Assembly (NCBI GenBank): GCA_965198755.1
Contig: OZ240673.1
Coordinates: forward strand, 1,302,001-1,366,000
Source of the DNA: BOG-908 sp963692875
GTDB lineage: Bacteria; Pseudomonadota; Alphaproteobacteria; Acetobacterales; Acetobacteraceae
Direction: 5' to 3'
DNA: 64,000 bases
A model generated the notes under the pieces. That model saw only the letters and a list, made by a program, of their open reading frames with translations. It was not told the DNA's origin and searched no databases. The position numbers were made by a program, and so were the translations under genes. This document shows, piece by piece, positions 24,547 through 34,500 of this stretch (position 1 is the stretch's first letter; each line of letters begins with the position of its first letter).

Positions 24547-24572
24547 CTTCAGATGACAACCGAGCGTCCGCC

Positions 24573-25322
24573 TCAAGACCGACCGGTGTGCACCGACTGC
24601 AAAACAGCAAGCCCGCCGGAAGCGCTGCCATTACCAGATACAACGTCAGGAACAATCTTCGCTCCTCTGACAAGAAGCCATAGACCGACAGCCAGCTCCA
24701 CGACAAAATCCGGCAGGATGAACCACGGGTCGATACGCGCATCCACGGCTGGAAAAACGATGATCAGCAGACACGATGCCACGACCTCGACAGCCACGAG
24801 AACGTACAAGCCGGACAGCACGCGCGGGATATACCGCGCCTTCCACAACAGACAAGCATGCGTCGCTGCACCCAGTCCGAACAATACCAAACCGGCCTCC
24901 GCAGCAGTCCCATTCACGTCCAGAAGCACCCGCGCAGCCGCTTGCACTTGCCCGACGCGGAACACTTGCAGGTAGTGGGCATCACCAAGCAGATCCACCG
25001 CGACAAGACTTACGACGACACCCAACGCAAGCATCATCGCGTTGCCAAGCCGCCACAAGGCGCCAGCGATTGCAAGAGGTGCGCTGACAGGCTTGAGAAG
25101 GCCGTAAAGAGCAGCAGCTAACAGAACGTCACAGTTCAACATGATCAGCTCTCCCAGGATGCCGATCCGAAACTGCCGCTCATGAGCCAGGATGTTACGC
25201 GCAGTCGCAGCGGCATCCCCCGCAACGACAAGGTCGTCGCTCAGAACACCGACGATGCAGATCACAACGAGCGCGCCACCGGCTACTCTGGCGTAGCGAC
25301 GCTGGGTGTCTTCCGGAGTCAC
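24573..25322 (-). CDS. DUF4386-type membrane protein
   Basis: A 249-residue inner-membrane protein with about six helices (VAGGALVVICIVGVL, LIMLNCDVLLAAALYGLL, VLYVLVAVEVVASCLLIIVF, DFVVELAVGLWLLVRG). The pattern, with an N-terminal TPEDTQRRYARVAG before helix 1, resembles DUF4386 proteins. Start GTG 25322 is chosen by family fit; longer starts are possible. It follows a second small membrane protein gene in the same direction. Function unknown. Confidence 0.7.
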   Translation of the reverse strand: MTPEDTQRRYARVAGGALVVICIVGVLSDDLVVAGDAAATARNILAHERQFRIGILGELIMLNCDVLLAAALYGLLKPVSAPLAIAGALWRLGNAMMLALGVVVSLVAVDLLGDAHYLQVFRVGQVQAAARVLLDVNGTAAEAGLVLFGLGAATHACLLWKARYIPRVLSGLYVLVAVEVVASCLLIIVFPAVDARIDPWFILPDFVVELAVGLWLLVRGAKIVPDVVSGNGSASGGLAVLQSVHTGRS

Positions 25323-25399
25323 GTTGGGCACCCGCGTCGTTGCCTCGCCACGAACAAACCCGCCAACACACCTCCAGGCTTTCCAACCGCAATACGCCC

Positions 25400-25837
25400 T
25401 CACGCCGAACCCACCCGCAACGGCGAACGCGCCTGCCGCCACCAAGGATCACCCTTCCGCACCACATACTCTCGCCAAACATACGCCCACGGGATCACCA
25501 ACGGAAACACCACCGCGATCGAGCACGCAAACACCAGATCCCCCATGGCCGCGTTCATCCGGCCAGCCTGCCACGCCGGCAGTGCCACCCGCAGCAACCA
25601 CAACGCCTTCCACGCCATCTCGAAGAACAGCACCGGCAGCATCCGCAACGGGTTCCGCAACCCCAACACCGAAAGCGCACACAACGCCCCCAACATGCAC
25701 ACCACCACCCCCCGCATCGGCTCCCAATGCGCCGCCGGATCGAGTATCTCCGGCCAGACCGTCAACCCCAATCCAACCACCAGCAACAGGTACCCGGCCC
25801 GCAGAAAACCTAGCCTGATGAACGAAACTTCTGTCAT
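25400..25837 (-). CDS. Small four-helix membrane protein
   Basis: 145 residues. AGGAG lies eight bases before ATG 25837. Four hydrophobic segments are visible (LRAGYLLLVVGLGLTVW, GVVVCMLGALCALSVLGL, AWKALWLLRVALPAW, LVFACSIAVVFPLVIPWAYVW), with RNPLRMLPVLFFEMAWK between helices 2 and 3. It resembles hypothetical integral membrane proteins with no known function. It lies upstream of the DUF4386 gene in the same direction and may share its transcript. Confidence 0.68.
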   Translation of the reverse strand: MTEVSFIRLGFLRAGYLLLVVGLGLTVWPEILDPAAHWEPMRGVVVCMLGALCALSVLGLRNPLRMLPVLFFEMAWKALWLLRVALPAWQAGRMNAAMGDLVFACSIAVVFPLVIPWAYVWREYVVRKGDPWWRQARSPLRVGSA

Positions 25838-25859
25838 CGCATTCTCTCCTGATACGTGG

Positions 25860-25998
25860 GCAAGCAAAGCAAAGGCCTTCTTTTTCGAGAAAAAGAAGCA
25901 AAAAGCTTTTGTTCCTTGGGACGCGCGTTGTCGAAACATCCGCGACAGCCGGACCAAAGTTTTCGGCTGATTTTCGAGAAATTAGTCGTTGCTTTCCT
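25860..25998. repeat. LR repeat copy 16
   Basis: L arm 25862-25911 (CCTTC/GAAGC), right half of the centre (CATCCGCGACAGCC), R arm decayed (GACCAAAGTTTTCGG ... TTGCTTTCC). It is upstream of the small membrane protein gene. Confidence 0.88.
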
Positions 25999-26095
25999 GG
26001 CGGATCAGCAGGGTCAAGGTCCAGGTTCGCATATTCAAAAGCCTTGTGATCGTAAGGCACGCGGACTCATACTAACCGCCTTATGTTTCGACGGT

Positions 26096-26240
26096 GACAA
26101 GCGAAGCAAGCGGTTCTTTTTTGAAAAAAAGAACCAAAAAACTTTTGTTCCCTGGAGTATTCGCTGAAGGACACTCCGCGACAGCGGGACCAAAAGTCTT
26201 TTGCTTCTTTTCTTCAGAAAAGAAGGCCTTGCCTTCCCTG
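26096..26240. repeat. LR repeat copy 17
   Basis: L arm 26101-26146 (GGTTC/GAACC), right-half centre (ACTCCGCGACAGCGGG), R arm 26188-26236 (CTTC/GAAG). Outside both arms there are AGGTCCAGG-type flanks shared with other copies (compare 26012-26023 and 26260-26271). Confidence 0.92.
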
Positions 26241-26327
26241 CCGGACTTCGAAGGATCAAGGTCCAGGCCCGCTGGTATAAGAATGAGCACGATCTCAGCG
26301 ACCTGACTCTCGACATCCCAAGCCAAA

Positions 26328-26455
26328 GGAAGCACCGCCTGCTTTCCAGAAAAGCAGCAAACCATCCCTCCAGTCGCGAAAGTCCGCAGCACGCCGCCAG
26401 GAACAAAAAGTCTTGGTTCTTTTTTGAACAAAGAACCGCCTGCCCTGCTTGCTCC
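26328..26455. repeat. LR repeat copy 18 (decayed)
   Basis: The L hairpin is reduced to CTGCTTTCCAGAAAAGCAGC, the centre is weak (CAGTCGCGAAAGTCC), and the R arm GGAACAAAAAGTCTTGGTTC...GAACCGCC is recognisable. Confidence 0.75.
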
Positions 26456-26475
26456 CGCTCACAGCCCAAAGCCCA

Positions 26476-26685
26476 CTCATACCAACCGGCCTGAAGATTG
26501 ACCGTCCCTAGCAAGCAAGGCCCTCTTTTTTGAAAAAAAGAAGCAAAAAACATTTGACTCCGCTGTCGCGGACCTTTCCGGAGAGCGCGCGACAGCGGAG
26601 TCAAAAGTTTTTTGGTCCTTTTTTTCAAAAAAGGACTGCTTGCTTTCTACGAGTCAGCATCAACGCCGACTAGTATCACTCGTCC
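26476..26685. repeat. LR repeat copy 19 (full length, both outer ends)
   Basis: Left end CTCATACCAACCGGCCTGAAG, L arm (CCTC/GAAGC), central pair GACTCCGCTGTCGCG with CGCGACAGCGGAGTC, R arm (GTCC/GGAC), right end TTTCTACGAGTCAGCATCAA to GACTAGTATCAC. The right end contributes the TGA stop of the HTH gene. Confidence 0.93.
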
Positions 26686-26885
26686 GGCTCGAACGACAGC
26701 AACTCCCCAGGCTGACATTCCAACACCGCGCACACCGCCTCCAGCGTCGAGAACCGTATTGCCCGCGCCTTGCCCGTCTTCAATATGGATAAATTCGCCA
26801 GGGTGATGTCTACCGCCTCTGCCAGTTGCGTCAGCGACATCCGCCGGCGCTCCAGCATCTCGTCCAGCCGCACCCTGATCGGCAC
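26676..26885 (-). CDS. Small Cro/CI-type helix-turn-helix regulator
   Basis: A 69-residue single HTH domain (MPIRVRLDEMLERRRMSLTQ...; recognition helix around TLANLSILKTGKARAIRF), typical of YozG-like regulators. GTG 26885 starts four bases after the DUF2975 stop. The TGA stop lies at the end of LR repeat copy 19. Pairs of DUF2975 membrane protein and this HTH are common; the HTH probably represses the pair, although the inducing signal is unknown. Confidence 0.88.
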   Translation of the reverse strand: MPIRVRLDEMLERRRMSLTQLAEAVDITLANLSILKTGKARAIRFSTLEAVCAVLECQPGELLSFEPDE

Positions 26886-26888
26886 GGT

Positions 26889-27410
26889 TCACACTGTCCC
26901 CGCGAGCTCGTCCCGCATCACTGTTCCCGCGGAGAACACCCGGCTCAGCACGAACACCATCAACACCGCCAGCCAGCCGCCCGCCGACACGTCCAGCCCC
27001 GGCGTCTCTGTCTTCAATGCCGGAAACAGCCGCGCCGCCAGCCAGACCGGCGCATCGAGCAACTGCTGCACCAGCAAACACCACCCGATCGTCTGCAGCC
27101 GCCGCGCGTTCACCGCCACGAACGGATCGCCCGACCGCGCCGTCTCCACCACCGCGCGCAGCGCCGACAGCAACCGGTCCGTGGCCACGCTCATCGCCAC
27201 GCCGACCAGCAGCAACAGCCGCACCCCCATCACTCCGGTCACGACGTCGCCGCCCGGCTCTGTCTGCCCCACCCACGTGCCCAGCGGCCCGGCGAACACC
27301 AACGACAGCACGAATCCCAGCACCACCCCCCCGAGGAACACTCGGTTCGCCACCCGAGCCGCCGCCACGATCAGCCGCGACGTCCCAACCAGCCGGTCAC
27401 CATGTTTCAT
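26889..27410 (-). CDS. DUF2975 membrane protein
   Basis: A 173-residue inner-membrane protein with four helices (RVFLGGVVLGFVLSLVFAGPL, GVMGVRLLLLVGVAMSVATDRLL, TIGWCLLVQQLLDAPVWL, GGWLAVLMVFVLSRVFSAG). An excellent AAGGAGG lies seven bases before ATG 27410. The helix-3 context GDPFVAVNARRLQTIGW is the DUF2975 signature. It is coupled to the small HTH regulator downstream. Function unknown; possibly a membrane sensor that titrates the regulator. Confidence 0.88.
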   Translation of the reverse strand: MKHGDRLVGTSRLIVAAARVANRVFLGGVVLGFVLSLVFAGPLGTWVGQTEPGGDVVTGVMGVRLLLLVGVAMSVATDRLLSALRAVVETARSGDPFVAVNARRLQTIGWCLLVQQLLDAPVWLAARLFPALKTETPGLDVSAGGWLAVLMVFVLSRVFSAGTVMRDELAGTV

Positions 27411-27528
27411 GACGTCCTCCTTATTGTTTATCAATAAGACAGACCGTCACGCGCCGTCAACAGGTTTTATCGTTTACCAACAAACTAACGCCGCCTCGAA
27501 GCCGCTGACGGGTTTGGGACGGCGCTCA

Positions 27529-27676
27529 GCAAGCAAGCAGTTCTTTTTTGAAAAAAAGAACCAAAAAACTTTTGTTCCCTGTCGGCGGGCCGTGGCGAAG
27601 CGTGTCGTTTCAGCCGTCCGCGACAGCCGGAACAAAAGTTTTTTGCTGCTTTTTTTCAAAAAAGCAGGCCTTGCTT
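27529..27676. repeat. LR repeat copy 20
   Basis: L arm 27531-27574 (GTTC/GAAC), right-half centre (CGTCCGCGACAGCCGG), R arm 27632-27674 (GCTG/CAGC stem). It sits against the TAG stop of the GH16 gene (27679-27681). Confidence 0.93.
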
Positions 27677-27678
27677 TC

Positions 27679-28692
27679 CTACTGAATCGGCACCGTCGCC
27701 GGACTAGCCCACGCCCTGATTGCCTCGATCCCGAACACGCCAGTCACGCGCGGCCCGCTTGTCGGCCCCGCCCAACTCCCCGCCGTCCCGATCGCCAGGT
27801 TCGAGATGATGTACATCGGCTGGTGCATGTCCTGCGGCGTCGCAACGCTGTAGAACGCCACGCCGTCGAAGTAGAACGTGATGAAGTTCGGCTCCCAGTC
27901 GACGCCGTATCGATGCATCCCCTGAGCCAGGCTTTCCGCCGCCGGCGTCGTCAACGCAGTTCCCAACGACGGGTAAGACGCCGACGTCACGTCGCTGGTG
28001 TGGATGGTCGCATGCAACACACGGGGCGCCACCCCCAGCACCTCCATCACGTCGATCTCCGTGTCGCAGGAGACGCCGGCCGCGCAGCTGGGATTCATGT
28101 TCTCCGGAACCATCCAGAATGCCGGCCAGAAACCGGGCAGTCCCGGCACCCGCGCCGTCTCCTCGAAATACCCATACTCCTGGCTTGCAGGATACGTGTT
28201 GAACGCGCCCGAAACGAACCCGCGGCCCGCCAGCTCGCTCGGCAGCGTGGCGCTCTCCGCCGCGGTCATCGGCCGCGCTGTCAGCGCAATGATCCCGCTC
28301 GCCACCGAGACTGGCGCCGCAGCACCCAGATCCAGCGACATGTCCTCGTTCGGGTAGGCTTCCGCCTCGCCCGCGTATCCCGACCAGAAGGGCGAGGCGA
28401 ACCCCGGGCTCACCGTCCCGATCCCGCCTTTCAATAACGCCGCCCAAGCCGCGTTCGGCGGCAACCCTTGCGAGAACACCATCCCGCTGAGCGAAAACGG
28501 CACCGGCGCCAACTGATAGACCGTCCACCAGGGCAACTCGCCAGACCCGAACTGCGGCGGTCGCGACGCATCGACCACCAGCGTCGGCGTATACCCCGCC
28601 AGGTTCAACGCGCTCCCCACCGGCGTCTGCGCGCACGCGCTTCCGCTCAACACCGCAACACCCAGTATCATCGCCGCCTGAACAATCTGCAT
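27679..28692 (-). CDS. Secreted GH16-family glycoside hydrolase
   Basis: 337 residues. A signal peptide (MQIVQAAMILGVAVLSGSACA) is followed by a beta-jelly-roll of family 16. The catalytic signature EIDVME (nucleophile and acid/base Glu) lies in CDTEIDVMEVLG; substrate-cleft aromatics include GFWPAFWMVPENM, MHRYGVDWEPNFITFYFDG and PMYIISNLAIG. Two Cys flank the active site (NPSCAAGVSCDTE), probably a disulfide. It probably cleaves a beta-1,3- or 1,3-1,4-glucan or a galactan; the exact sugar cannot be read from the sequence. Confidence 0.88.
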   Translation of the reverse strand: MQIVQAAMILGVAVLSGSACAQTPVGSALNLAGYTPTLVVDASRPPQFGSGELPWWTVYQLAPVPFSLSGMVFSQGLPPNAAWAALLKGGIGTVSPGFASPFWSGYAGEAEAYPNEDMSLDLGAAAPVSVASGIIALTARPMTAAESATLPSELAGRGFVSGAFNTYPASQEYGYFEETARVPGLPGFWPAFWMVPENMNPSCAAGVSCDTEIDVMEVLGVAPRVLHATIHTSDVTSASYPSLGTALTTPAAESLAQGMHRYGVDWEPNFITFYFDGVAFYSVATPQDMHQPMYIISNLAIGTAGSWAGPTSGPRVTGVFGIEAIRAWASPATVPIQ

Positions 28693-28819
28693 ACGCAACG
28701 ATACGCCGGAATATCGACCTCGCACAACACCTTTGTCCTGCACTCCAAACCGTCGCCTCCCCAACCCGGTCACCATTCGCCCTATCGGCGCTGAGCGACA
28801 TCCCTTGTCGCCTGGTCAA

Positions 28820-28956
28820 GAAAGCAAGCTGTTCTTTTTTAAAAAAAAGAACCAAAAAACTTTTGACTCCGCTGTCGCGCGCTCACCGGACAAAACCGCG
28901 ACAGCCGCACTAAAAGCTTTTTGCTTCTTTTTCTCGAAAAAGAAGCGCTTGCTTCC
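28820..28956. repeat. LR repeat copy 21 (symmetric)
   Basis: L arm 28822-28864 (GTTC/GAAC), centre GCTGTCGCG with CGCGACAGC around GCTCACCGGACAAAAC, R arm 28910-28956 with CTTC/GAAG. It is in the divergent gap between the GH16 and helicase genes. Confidence 0.93.
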
Positions 28957-29034
28957 TACCCGCCAGACCAGTCGTCAGGCCCCTCCGCATCCCCCACCGC
29001 TTGCCCCCACCCGGCACGCCCCTATCCTCCCCGC

Positions 29035-31464
29035 GTGACCCCGCTCCCCCCCGCCTTCGCCACCTGGTTCGCCTCCCGCGGCTGGACCCCCCGCCCCCAC
29101 CAGCTCGACCTCCTCGCCGCCGCCGCCGCCCGCGAGCACGTCCTCCTCATCGCCCCCACCGGCGGCGGCAAAACCCTAGCCGGCTTCCTCCCCACCCTCA
29201 CCGCCCTAGCCACCCCCCGCCCCACGCCCACCCTCCACACCATCTACATCTCCCCCCTCAAAGCCCTAGCCGCCGACATCGCCCGCAACCTCCTCACCCC
29301 CATCGCCGACCTCGCCCTCCCCATCCGCATCGAAACCCGCACCGGCGACACCTCCTTTGCCCTGCGCCGCCGCCAGCTCGACACCCCGCCCGACATCCTC
29401 CTCACCACCCCCGAATCCCTAGCCGTCCTCCTCTCCCAACCCACCGCCGCAACCCTCTTCGCTGGCCTGGACACCATCATCATCGACGAAATCCACGCCC
29501 TGGCCGGCACCAAACGCGGCGACCAGCTCGCCCTCTGCCTAGCCCGCCTAACCACCCTAGCCCCCGCCGCCCGCCGAGTAGGCCTCTCCGCCACCGTCGC
29601 CCACCCCACCGAAATCCTCGCCTACACCGCCACCGGCGCCCCCGCCCGCGCCATCACCGTCGCCGAAACCACCCCCCCCGCCCTCTCCATGATGCTCCCC
29701 GAAGCGCGCCTAGCCTGGGCCGGCCGCATGGGCCTGGCCTCCGCCGCCACCATCCTCGACCGCATCACCGCCGCCGGCCTGACCATCGTCTTCGTCAACA
29801 CCCGCGCCCAATCCGAGCTCATCTTCCAGGAACTCTGGCGCCTCAACGAACAAACCCTCCCCATCGCCCTCCACCACGGCAGCCTCGACCAAGCCCAACG
29901 CCTCCGCGTCGAAGCCGCCATGGCCGCCGGCCACCTCCGCGCCGTCGTCGCCACCTCCTCCCTGGACCTCGGCATAGACTGGGGCGGCGTCGACCAGGTC
30001 ATCCAGGTCGGCGCCCCCAAAGGCACCTCCCGCCTCCTCCAGCGCGTCGGCCGCGCCAACCACCGCATGGACGAAGCCTCCCGTGCCATCCTCGTCCCCG
30101 CCAACCGCTTCGAAGTCCTCGAATGCCAAGCCGCCATCGCCGGCATCGCCGCCCACGAACTCGACGGCGACCCACCCCGCCCCGGCGGCCTCGACGTCCT
30201 CGCCCAACACCTCCTCCTCACCGCCGCCTCCACCCCCTACCACCCCACCGCCATGCTCGAAGAAATCCGCCGCGCCGCCCCCTACGCCGCCCTGTCCGAT
30301 GCCGACTTCACCGACACCCTCGCCTTCGTCGAAAACGGCGGCTACGCCCTGGCCTCCTACGACCGCTACCGCAAACTCTTCCGCACCGCCGACGGCCAGG
30401 TCCACATCCGCTCCGACCGCATCGCCCGCCAGGCCCGCATGAACGTCGGCACCATCACCGAAGCCGCCCTCCTGAAAGTCCGCCTAGGCGGCCCCCGAGG
30501 CACCCCCCTAGGCGAAATCGAGGAGTACTTCGCCAACACGCTGCGCCCCGGCAACACCTTCCTCTTCGCCGGCCGCCTCCTCCGCTTCACCCGCATCCAC
30601 GAGCTCACCCTCGAATGCACCGACGGCGGCACCGGCACCCCCGCCGTCCCCACCTACGTCGGCGCCCGCCTCCCGCTCACCACCAACCTCGCCGACCGCG
30701 TCCGCGCCATGCTCCACAACCCCGCCGCCTGGCACGCCTACCCCGAACCCGTCCGCGAGTGGCTCGCCCTCCAAGCCGACCGCTCCGAACTCCCCGCCCC
30801 CGACAACCTCCTCGTCGAAATCTTCCCCCGCGACGGCCGCTGGTTCATGGTCGCCTACACCTTCGAAGGCCAACAAGCCCACCAGACCCTCGGCATGCTC
30901 CTCACCCGCCGCATGGAACGCGCCGGCACCGCCCCCCTGGGCTTCCTCGGCACCGACTACGTCATCGCCACCTGGTCCGCCAACGAACCGACCAACGTCG
31001 AAGACCTCTTCGCCGTCGACATGCTCGGCGACGACCTCGACTCCTGGATGGCCGAATCCTCCATGCTCCGCCGCACCTTCCGCACCATCGCCACCATCGC
31101 CGGCCTCATCGACCGCAACCAGCCCGGCGCCAACCGCACCCGCCGCCAGGTCACCATCAACACCGACCTCATCTACGACGTCCTCCGCCGCCACCAGCCC
31201 GACCACGTGCTCCTGCGCGCCACCCGCATGGACGCCGCCCACGGCCTCACCGACATCACCCGCCTCGCCGGCCTGCTCCAGCGCGCCGAAGGCCACATCC
31301 GCGTCCGACGCCTCGACCGCGTCTCGCCCCTGGCCGTCCCCGTGCTGCTGGACATCGGCCGCGAAAGCGTCCGCACCGCCACCGACGAGGACGCGCTGCT
31401 GGAGGAAACCGAAGCCCTGATCGCGGAGGCGACGGGACGAAAGGAAGAAAGAGTTCTTTTTTGA
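29035..31464 (+). CDS. Ligase-associated DNA damage response DEXH-box helicase (Lhr-core type)
   Basis: An 809-residue superfamily 2 helicase: Walker A APTGGGKTLAG, DEIH box (IIIDEIHAL), motif III GLSATVAHP, motif IV/V FVNTRAQSELIFQELW and VVATSSLDLGIDWG, motif VI QRVGRANHR, then the winged-helix and Lhr-core C-terminal domains. It belongs with the ligase-associated exonuclease (22180-23202) and PdeM (36495-37205). GTG 29035 gives the family-like start VTPLPPAFATWFASRGW. The last residues KEERVLF and the TGA come from LR repeat copy 22, so the native stop is gone. Confidence 0.92.
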   Translation: MTPLPPAFATWFASRGWTPRPHQLDLLAAAAAREHVLLIAPTGGGKTLAGFLPTLTALATPRPTPTLHTIYISPLKALAADIARNLLTPIADLALPIRIETRTGDTSFALRRRQLDTPPDILLTTPESLAVLLSQPTAATLFAGLDTIIIDEIHALAGTKRGDQLALCLARLTTLAPAARRVGLSATVAHPTEILAYTATGAPARAITVAETTPPALSMMLPEARLAWAGRMGLASAATILDRITAAGLTIVFVNTRAQSELIFQELWRLNEQTLPIALHHGSLDQAQRLRVEAAMAAGHLRAVVATSSLDLGIDWGGVDQVIQVGAPKGTSRLLQRVGRANHRMDEASRAILVPANRFEVLECQAAIAGIAAHELDGDPPRPGGLDVLAQHLLLTAASTPYHPTAMLEEIRRAAPYAALSDADFTDTLAFVENGGYALASYDRYRKLFRTADGQVHIRSDRIARQARMNVGTITEAALLKVRLGGPRGTPLGEIEEYFANTLRPGNTFLFAGRLLRFTRIHELTLECTDGGTGTPAVPTYVGARLPLTTNLADRVRAMLHNPAAWHAYPEPVREWLALQADRSELPAPDNLLVEIFPRDGRWFMVAYTFEGQQAHQTLGMLLTRRMERAGTAPLGFLGTDYVIATWSANEPTNVEDLFAVDMLGDDLDSWMAESSMLRRTFRTIATIAGLIDRNQPGANRTRRQVTINTDLIYDVLRRHQPDHVLLRATRMDAAHGLTDITRLAGLLQRAEGHIRVRRLDRVSPLAVPVLLDIGRESVRTATDEDALLEETEALIAEATGRKEERVLF

Positions 31465-31489
31465 AAAAAAGAACCAAAAAACTTTTATC
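31445..31489. repeat. LR repeat copy 22 (half copy at the edge of the SIR2 segment)
   Basis: The L arm hairpin GTTC/GAAC and AAAAAACTTTTA are intact, then sequence changes abruptly to lower-GC DNA. The centre and R arm are absent. It encodes the stop of the helicase gene. Confidence 0.9.
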
Positions 31490-31561
31490 TTTCAGAATGT
31501 AGGTTGATCGCCGTGTACTATTTATAGCTAATGTCGTTACGATTTACTAAGCGGGTGAGAA

Positions 31562-34500
31562 GTGACTTTTCAGCATCTGAATCTAGTAGAATTTTTGCGC
31601 GACCAGCTCTGGGAACACAAACCTGGAAGAGTAGCCGGGCGAGCTTCGGTGATGGTCGGCGCTGGATTTAGTTTCAACGCAACGCCATCAGTATCATCCG
31701 CTCGTCCATTCCCAACTTGGGCGCATCTAACCAAGGCACTCGCAGAAACACTGTATCCTGAACAAGGGCAAGCAGACAAAGCGGTTACGTCAAGCGAGGC
31801 CCTTCGACTAGCCCAGGAATTTGAGGCCGTTTACGGTCGCTTCCGACTTGAAGAATTTATCCGTAGAACAATCCCGGATGCAGAGTATGGGCCCGGTGAG
31901 CTACACAAGCGATTACTCAGCCTGCCATGGGCGGACGTTTTCACAACTAACTGGGACACGCTTCTTGAACGCGGAAGTTTGGATGTGCACGAGCGTCTTT
32001 ACGACGCTGTCCTTACCCAATCGCAAATACCTTCGGCCTCAGTGCCACGGATCGTAAAGCTCCATGGCTCTTTGCCCGCACACACTCCGTTTATTGTTAC
32101 GGAAGAGGATTATAGGAGCTATCCTTCTCGCTTTGCACCATTTGTGAATCTAGTTCAACAGTCCATGATGGAAAATGCTTTCGTTTTACTTGGATTTTCA
32201 GGAGATGATCCAAACTTTCTGAGTTGGTCCGGTTGGGTGCGGGATAATCTAGGCGCTCACGCCCCGAAAATATTTCTAGTAAGTTGGCTGGGATTAAGCT
32301 CACAGCGTCGCCGCATGCTTGAAGATAGAAATGTGGTTCCACTTGATCTCGCTGACCTCCCACAAGCAAGTAAGTGGCCGACAAGCATGCGTTACCGCTT
32401 TGCTACCGAGTGGTTCATAACGGCGATGGAGGCGGGCCGACCAGCGAGAGCCTCCGCGTGGCCGCGTCGAATTGGCGAAAAGGCATCGATTGTGAGTTAC
32501 CTCGGTTGGGTGCCGCAAAGAATGTCGTCAGACACAGTCGAGGAACCTTTCCCCAAAAGCGGGCTGTCAGCTTCCATGCAGGATAGAATAGTAGACCTTA
32601 CGGCAGTGAGCACAGCTTGGTCTACCAATAGACGCTGCTACCCAAACTGGTTCATTGCACCTACCGAGGTTAGAGATCGCTTGTGGAATCTCACCTTGTA
32701 TTGGCTACCAGGCATTTGTTTGGTGTTAAACGAAATGAAGGTGCGAACGCGCTTGTTGGTGTGTCGCGAGCTAATCTGGAGGCTTGAAACCTGTTTAATT
32801 GGTGCTGAACAAATTATGGACCTTCCAGCCACTCTCCAACAGACAGTGCTTCTTGTCGACATTCAAAAAAGAACTACTCAGTTACCCGATCAGGAGCCAG
32901 AGGACTTATCAGAAGCCGAAATGGACGGTGTAAGATCAGCACTTTTCGCCTTGGCACGGATTGCGCGTCGTACCGGCGATGAAGACAGTTTCGCAAACGC
33001 GTCTTCATCACTAACAATCGCCTGCTCAGGTAAACCAGACTTAGAAGAGGAGGTTCGTTTCGAGCGCATGCTCTGGCTTGCTGATCGGCTCGACTACGAT
33101 CCACTAGAAAAGACTCTCGACGTGTGGGACGTAGACCTACTTGATCCCGTTTGGGGCATGCGAAAAGCAGCGCTCCTTGCCCGAGTAGCACGCGTAAATG
33201 AGGCTCGTTTTGCACTAAGAGCAGCGCTCGCCCGCGTACGTCGGGAAAGGCGCCGAGACGTGGACGATTATGCTTCGTTCTCTCGAGAGGCTTGGGGACT
33301 ATGGCTGACTTTAGCTCTACGAGACAATCTTAACCGAGACCGGCCTGATGATCTTGACCCGTTCGAACGCTGGCGAGCTTTGTCGTTTTACGATTGTGAC
33401 GCTTTGGGAGAATACAGAAATCTAGTATCCGAGATGCTTGAGCCGCCGCCACCGGAGGAAGTTTCGCGCCACCGCGGCTTCGACCTGGGTACGGTCTCAA
33501 TAAGGACTACAAGCTCGAGCGGGCTTCCTGGACCATACAAAGCAGCTACCCAAATGGTAAGATTGTCAGAACTCACGTGCCTTCCTCTATCGGCTAATAA
33601 TGTTTCTCTGCTCCGTGACGGCCTGACAAAAGCAGCGGAAATCCTTGTTAGTGACTGGCCTTTGAGAAGCATTCTTCTTGCAATCGACGGCGCTTCTACC
33701 GGTGATGACTCGACACTAGGAGTGGTGCTGAGAAGAGCGCGAATCGCCGTGTTGAGCGTTAGCGAGTTCAACCAATTAAATTCACTTTCTAATCGTTTGT
33801 TTGAGGCATCCCTTCCTCGGTCTCGTTTGCCAGACCCTCGCCATCAATATTGGCACACTCGACTTCGGGTTTCGATCGAAGTGATTTCGCGACTTGTTCT
33901 GCGCGCTTCAACTGACGAGGCACTTGGAACTTTAGAAAGAGCAAAGCGGCTCTACAGCTTAGGTTGGCCGATCGAAGACGGCTGGTTGGCTACTGAAATT
34001 GTCAACCTATTTCGACGTACATTAGAAAGTCTTTCGGACAACGTCTTAATCGATGAGACAATCAAACTTTTAGACCTGCCTGTTCCCGGAACAGCAGTAT
34101 TTGTTGAAAACGGCGCATTCCAAACTTGGCAAGATCCGTTCGAGGTCTTAGGACCGATACTCGTGTTCCGGCGACGTTCTCGCGATTTGAGGTTTCACGT
34201 CAAACCTTCTTCTGACGTAGTATCTCGCTTGTTTAATGCGGCTCGGGAGAGCACTCGAGCCCGTCACTTTGCTGCCGCCCGACTTTTGGTGCTTCAAGAT
34301 TTTGGTTTACTGAATTCCAGTGACAATGACCTGCTCGGAAGCCTTCTCTGGTCGGAAGACGATCAGCAAGCAAAGACCTTTCCCAAGGATGTATCGATCC
34401 ATCCATGGGCTTTCTTGTTCTTGCCGGAGCAAGTAGTCGGCTTAGCTAACACAACTTTTTGGCATACACTCATTCATGAGCACCCTGGCCATTACAGTGT

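Noticed and set aside
26096..26685. Four closely spaced LR repeats as a CRISPR array
   Set aside because: The spacing and length are irregular, the units are palindromic full elements rather than short direct repeats, and no cas gene is present.
29001..31502. An 833-codon Arg/Pro-rich frame overlapping the helicase gene
   Set aside because: It is a second-frame shadow with extreme Arg/Pro/His content; the helicase frame has all motor motifs.
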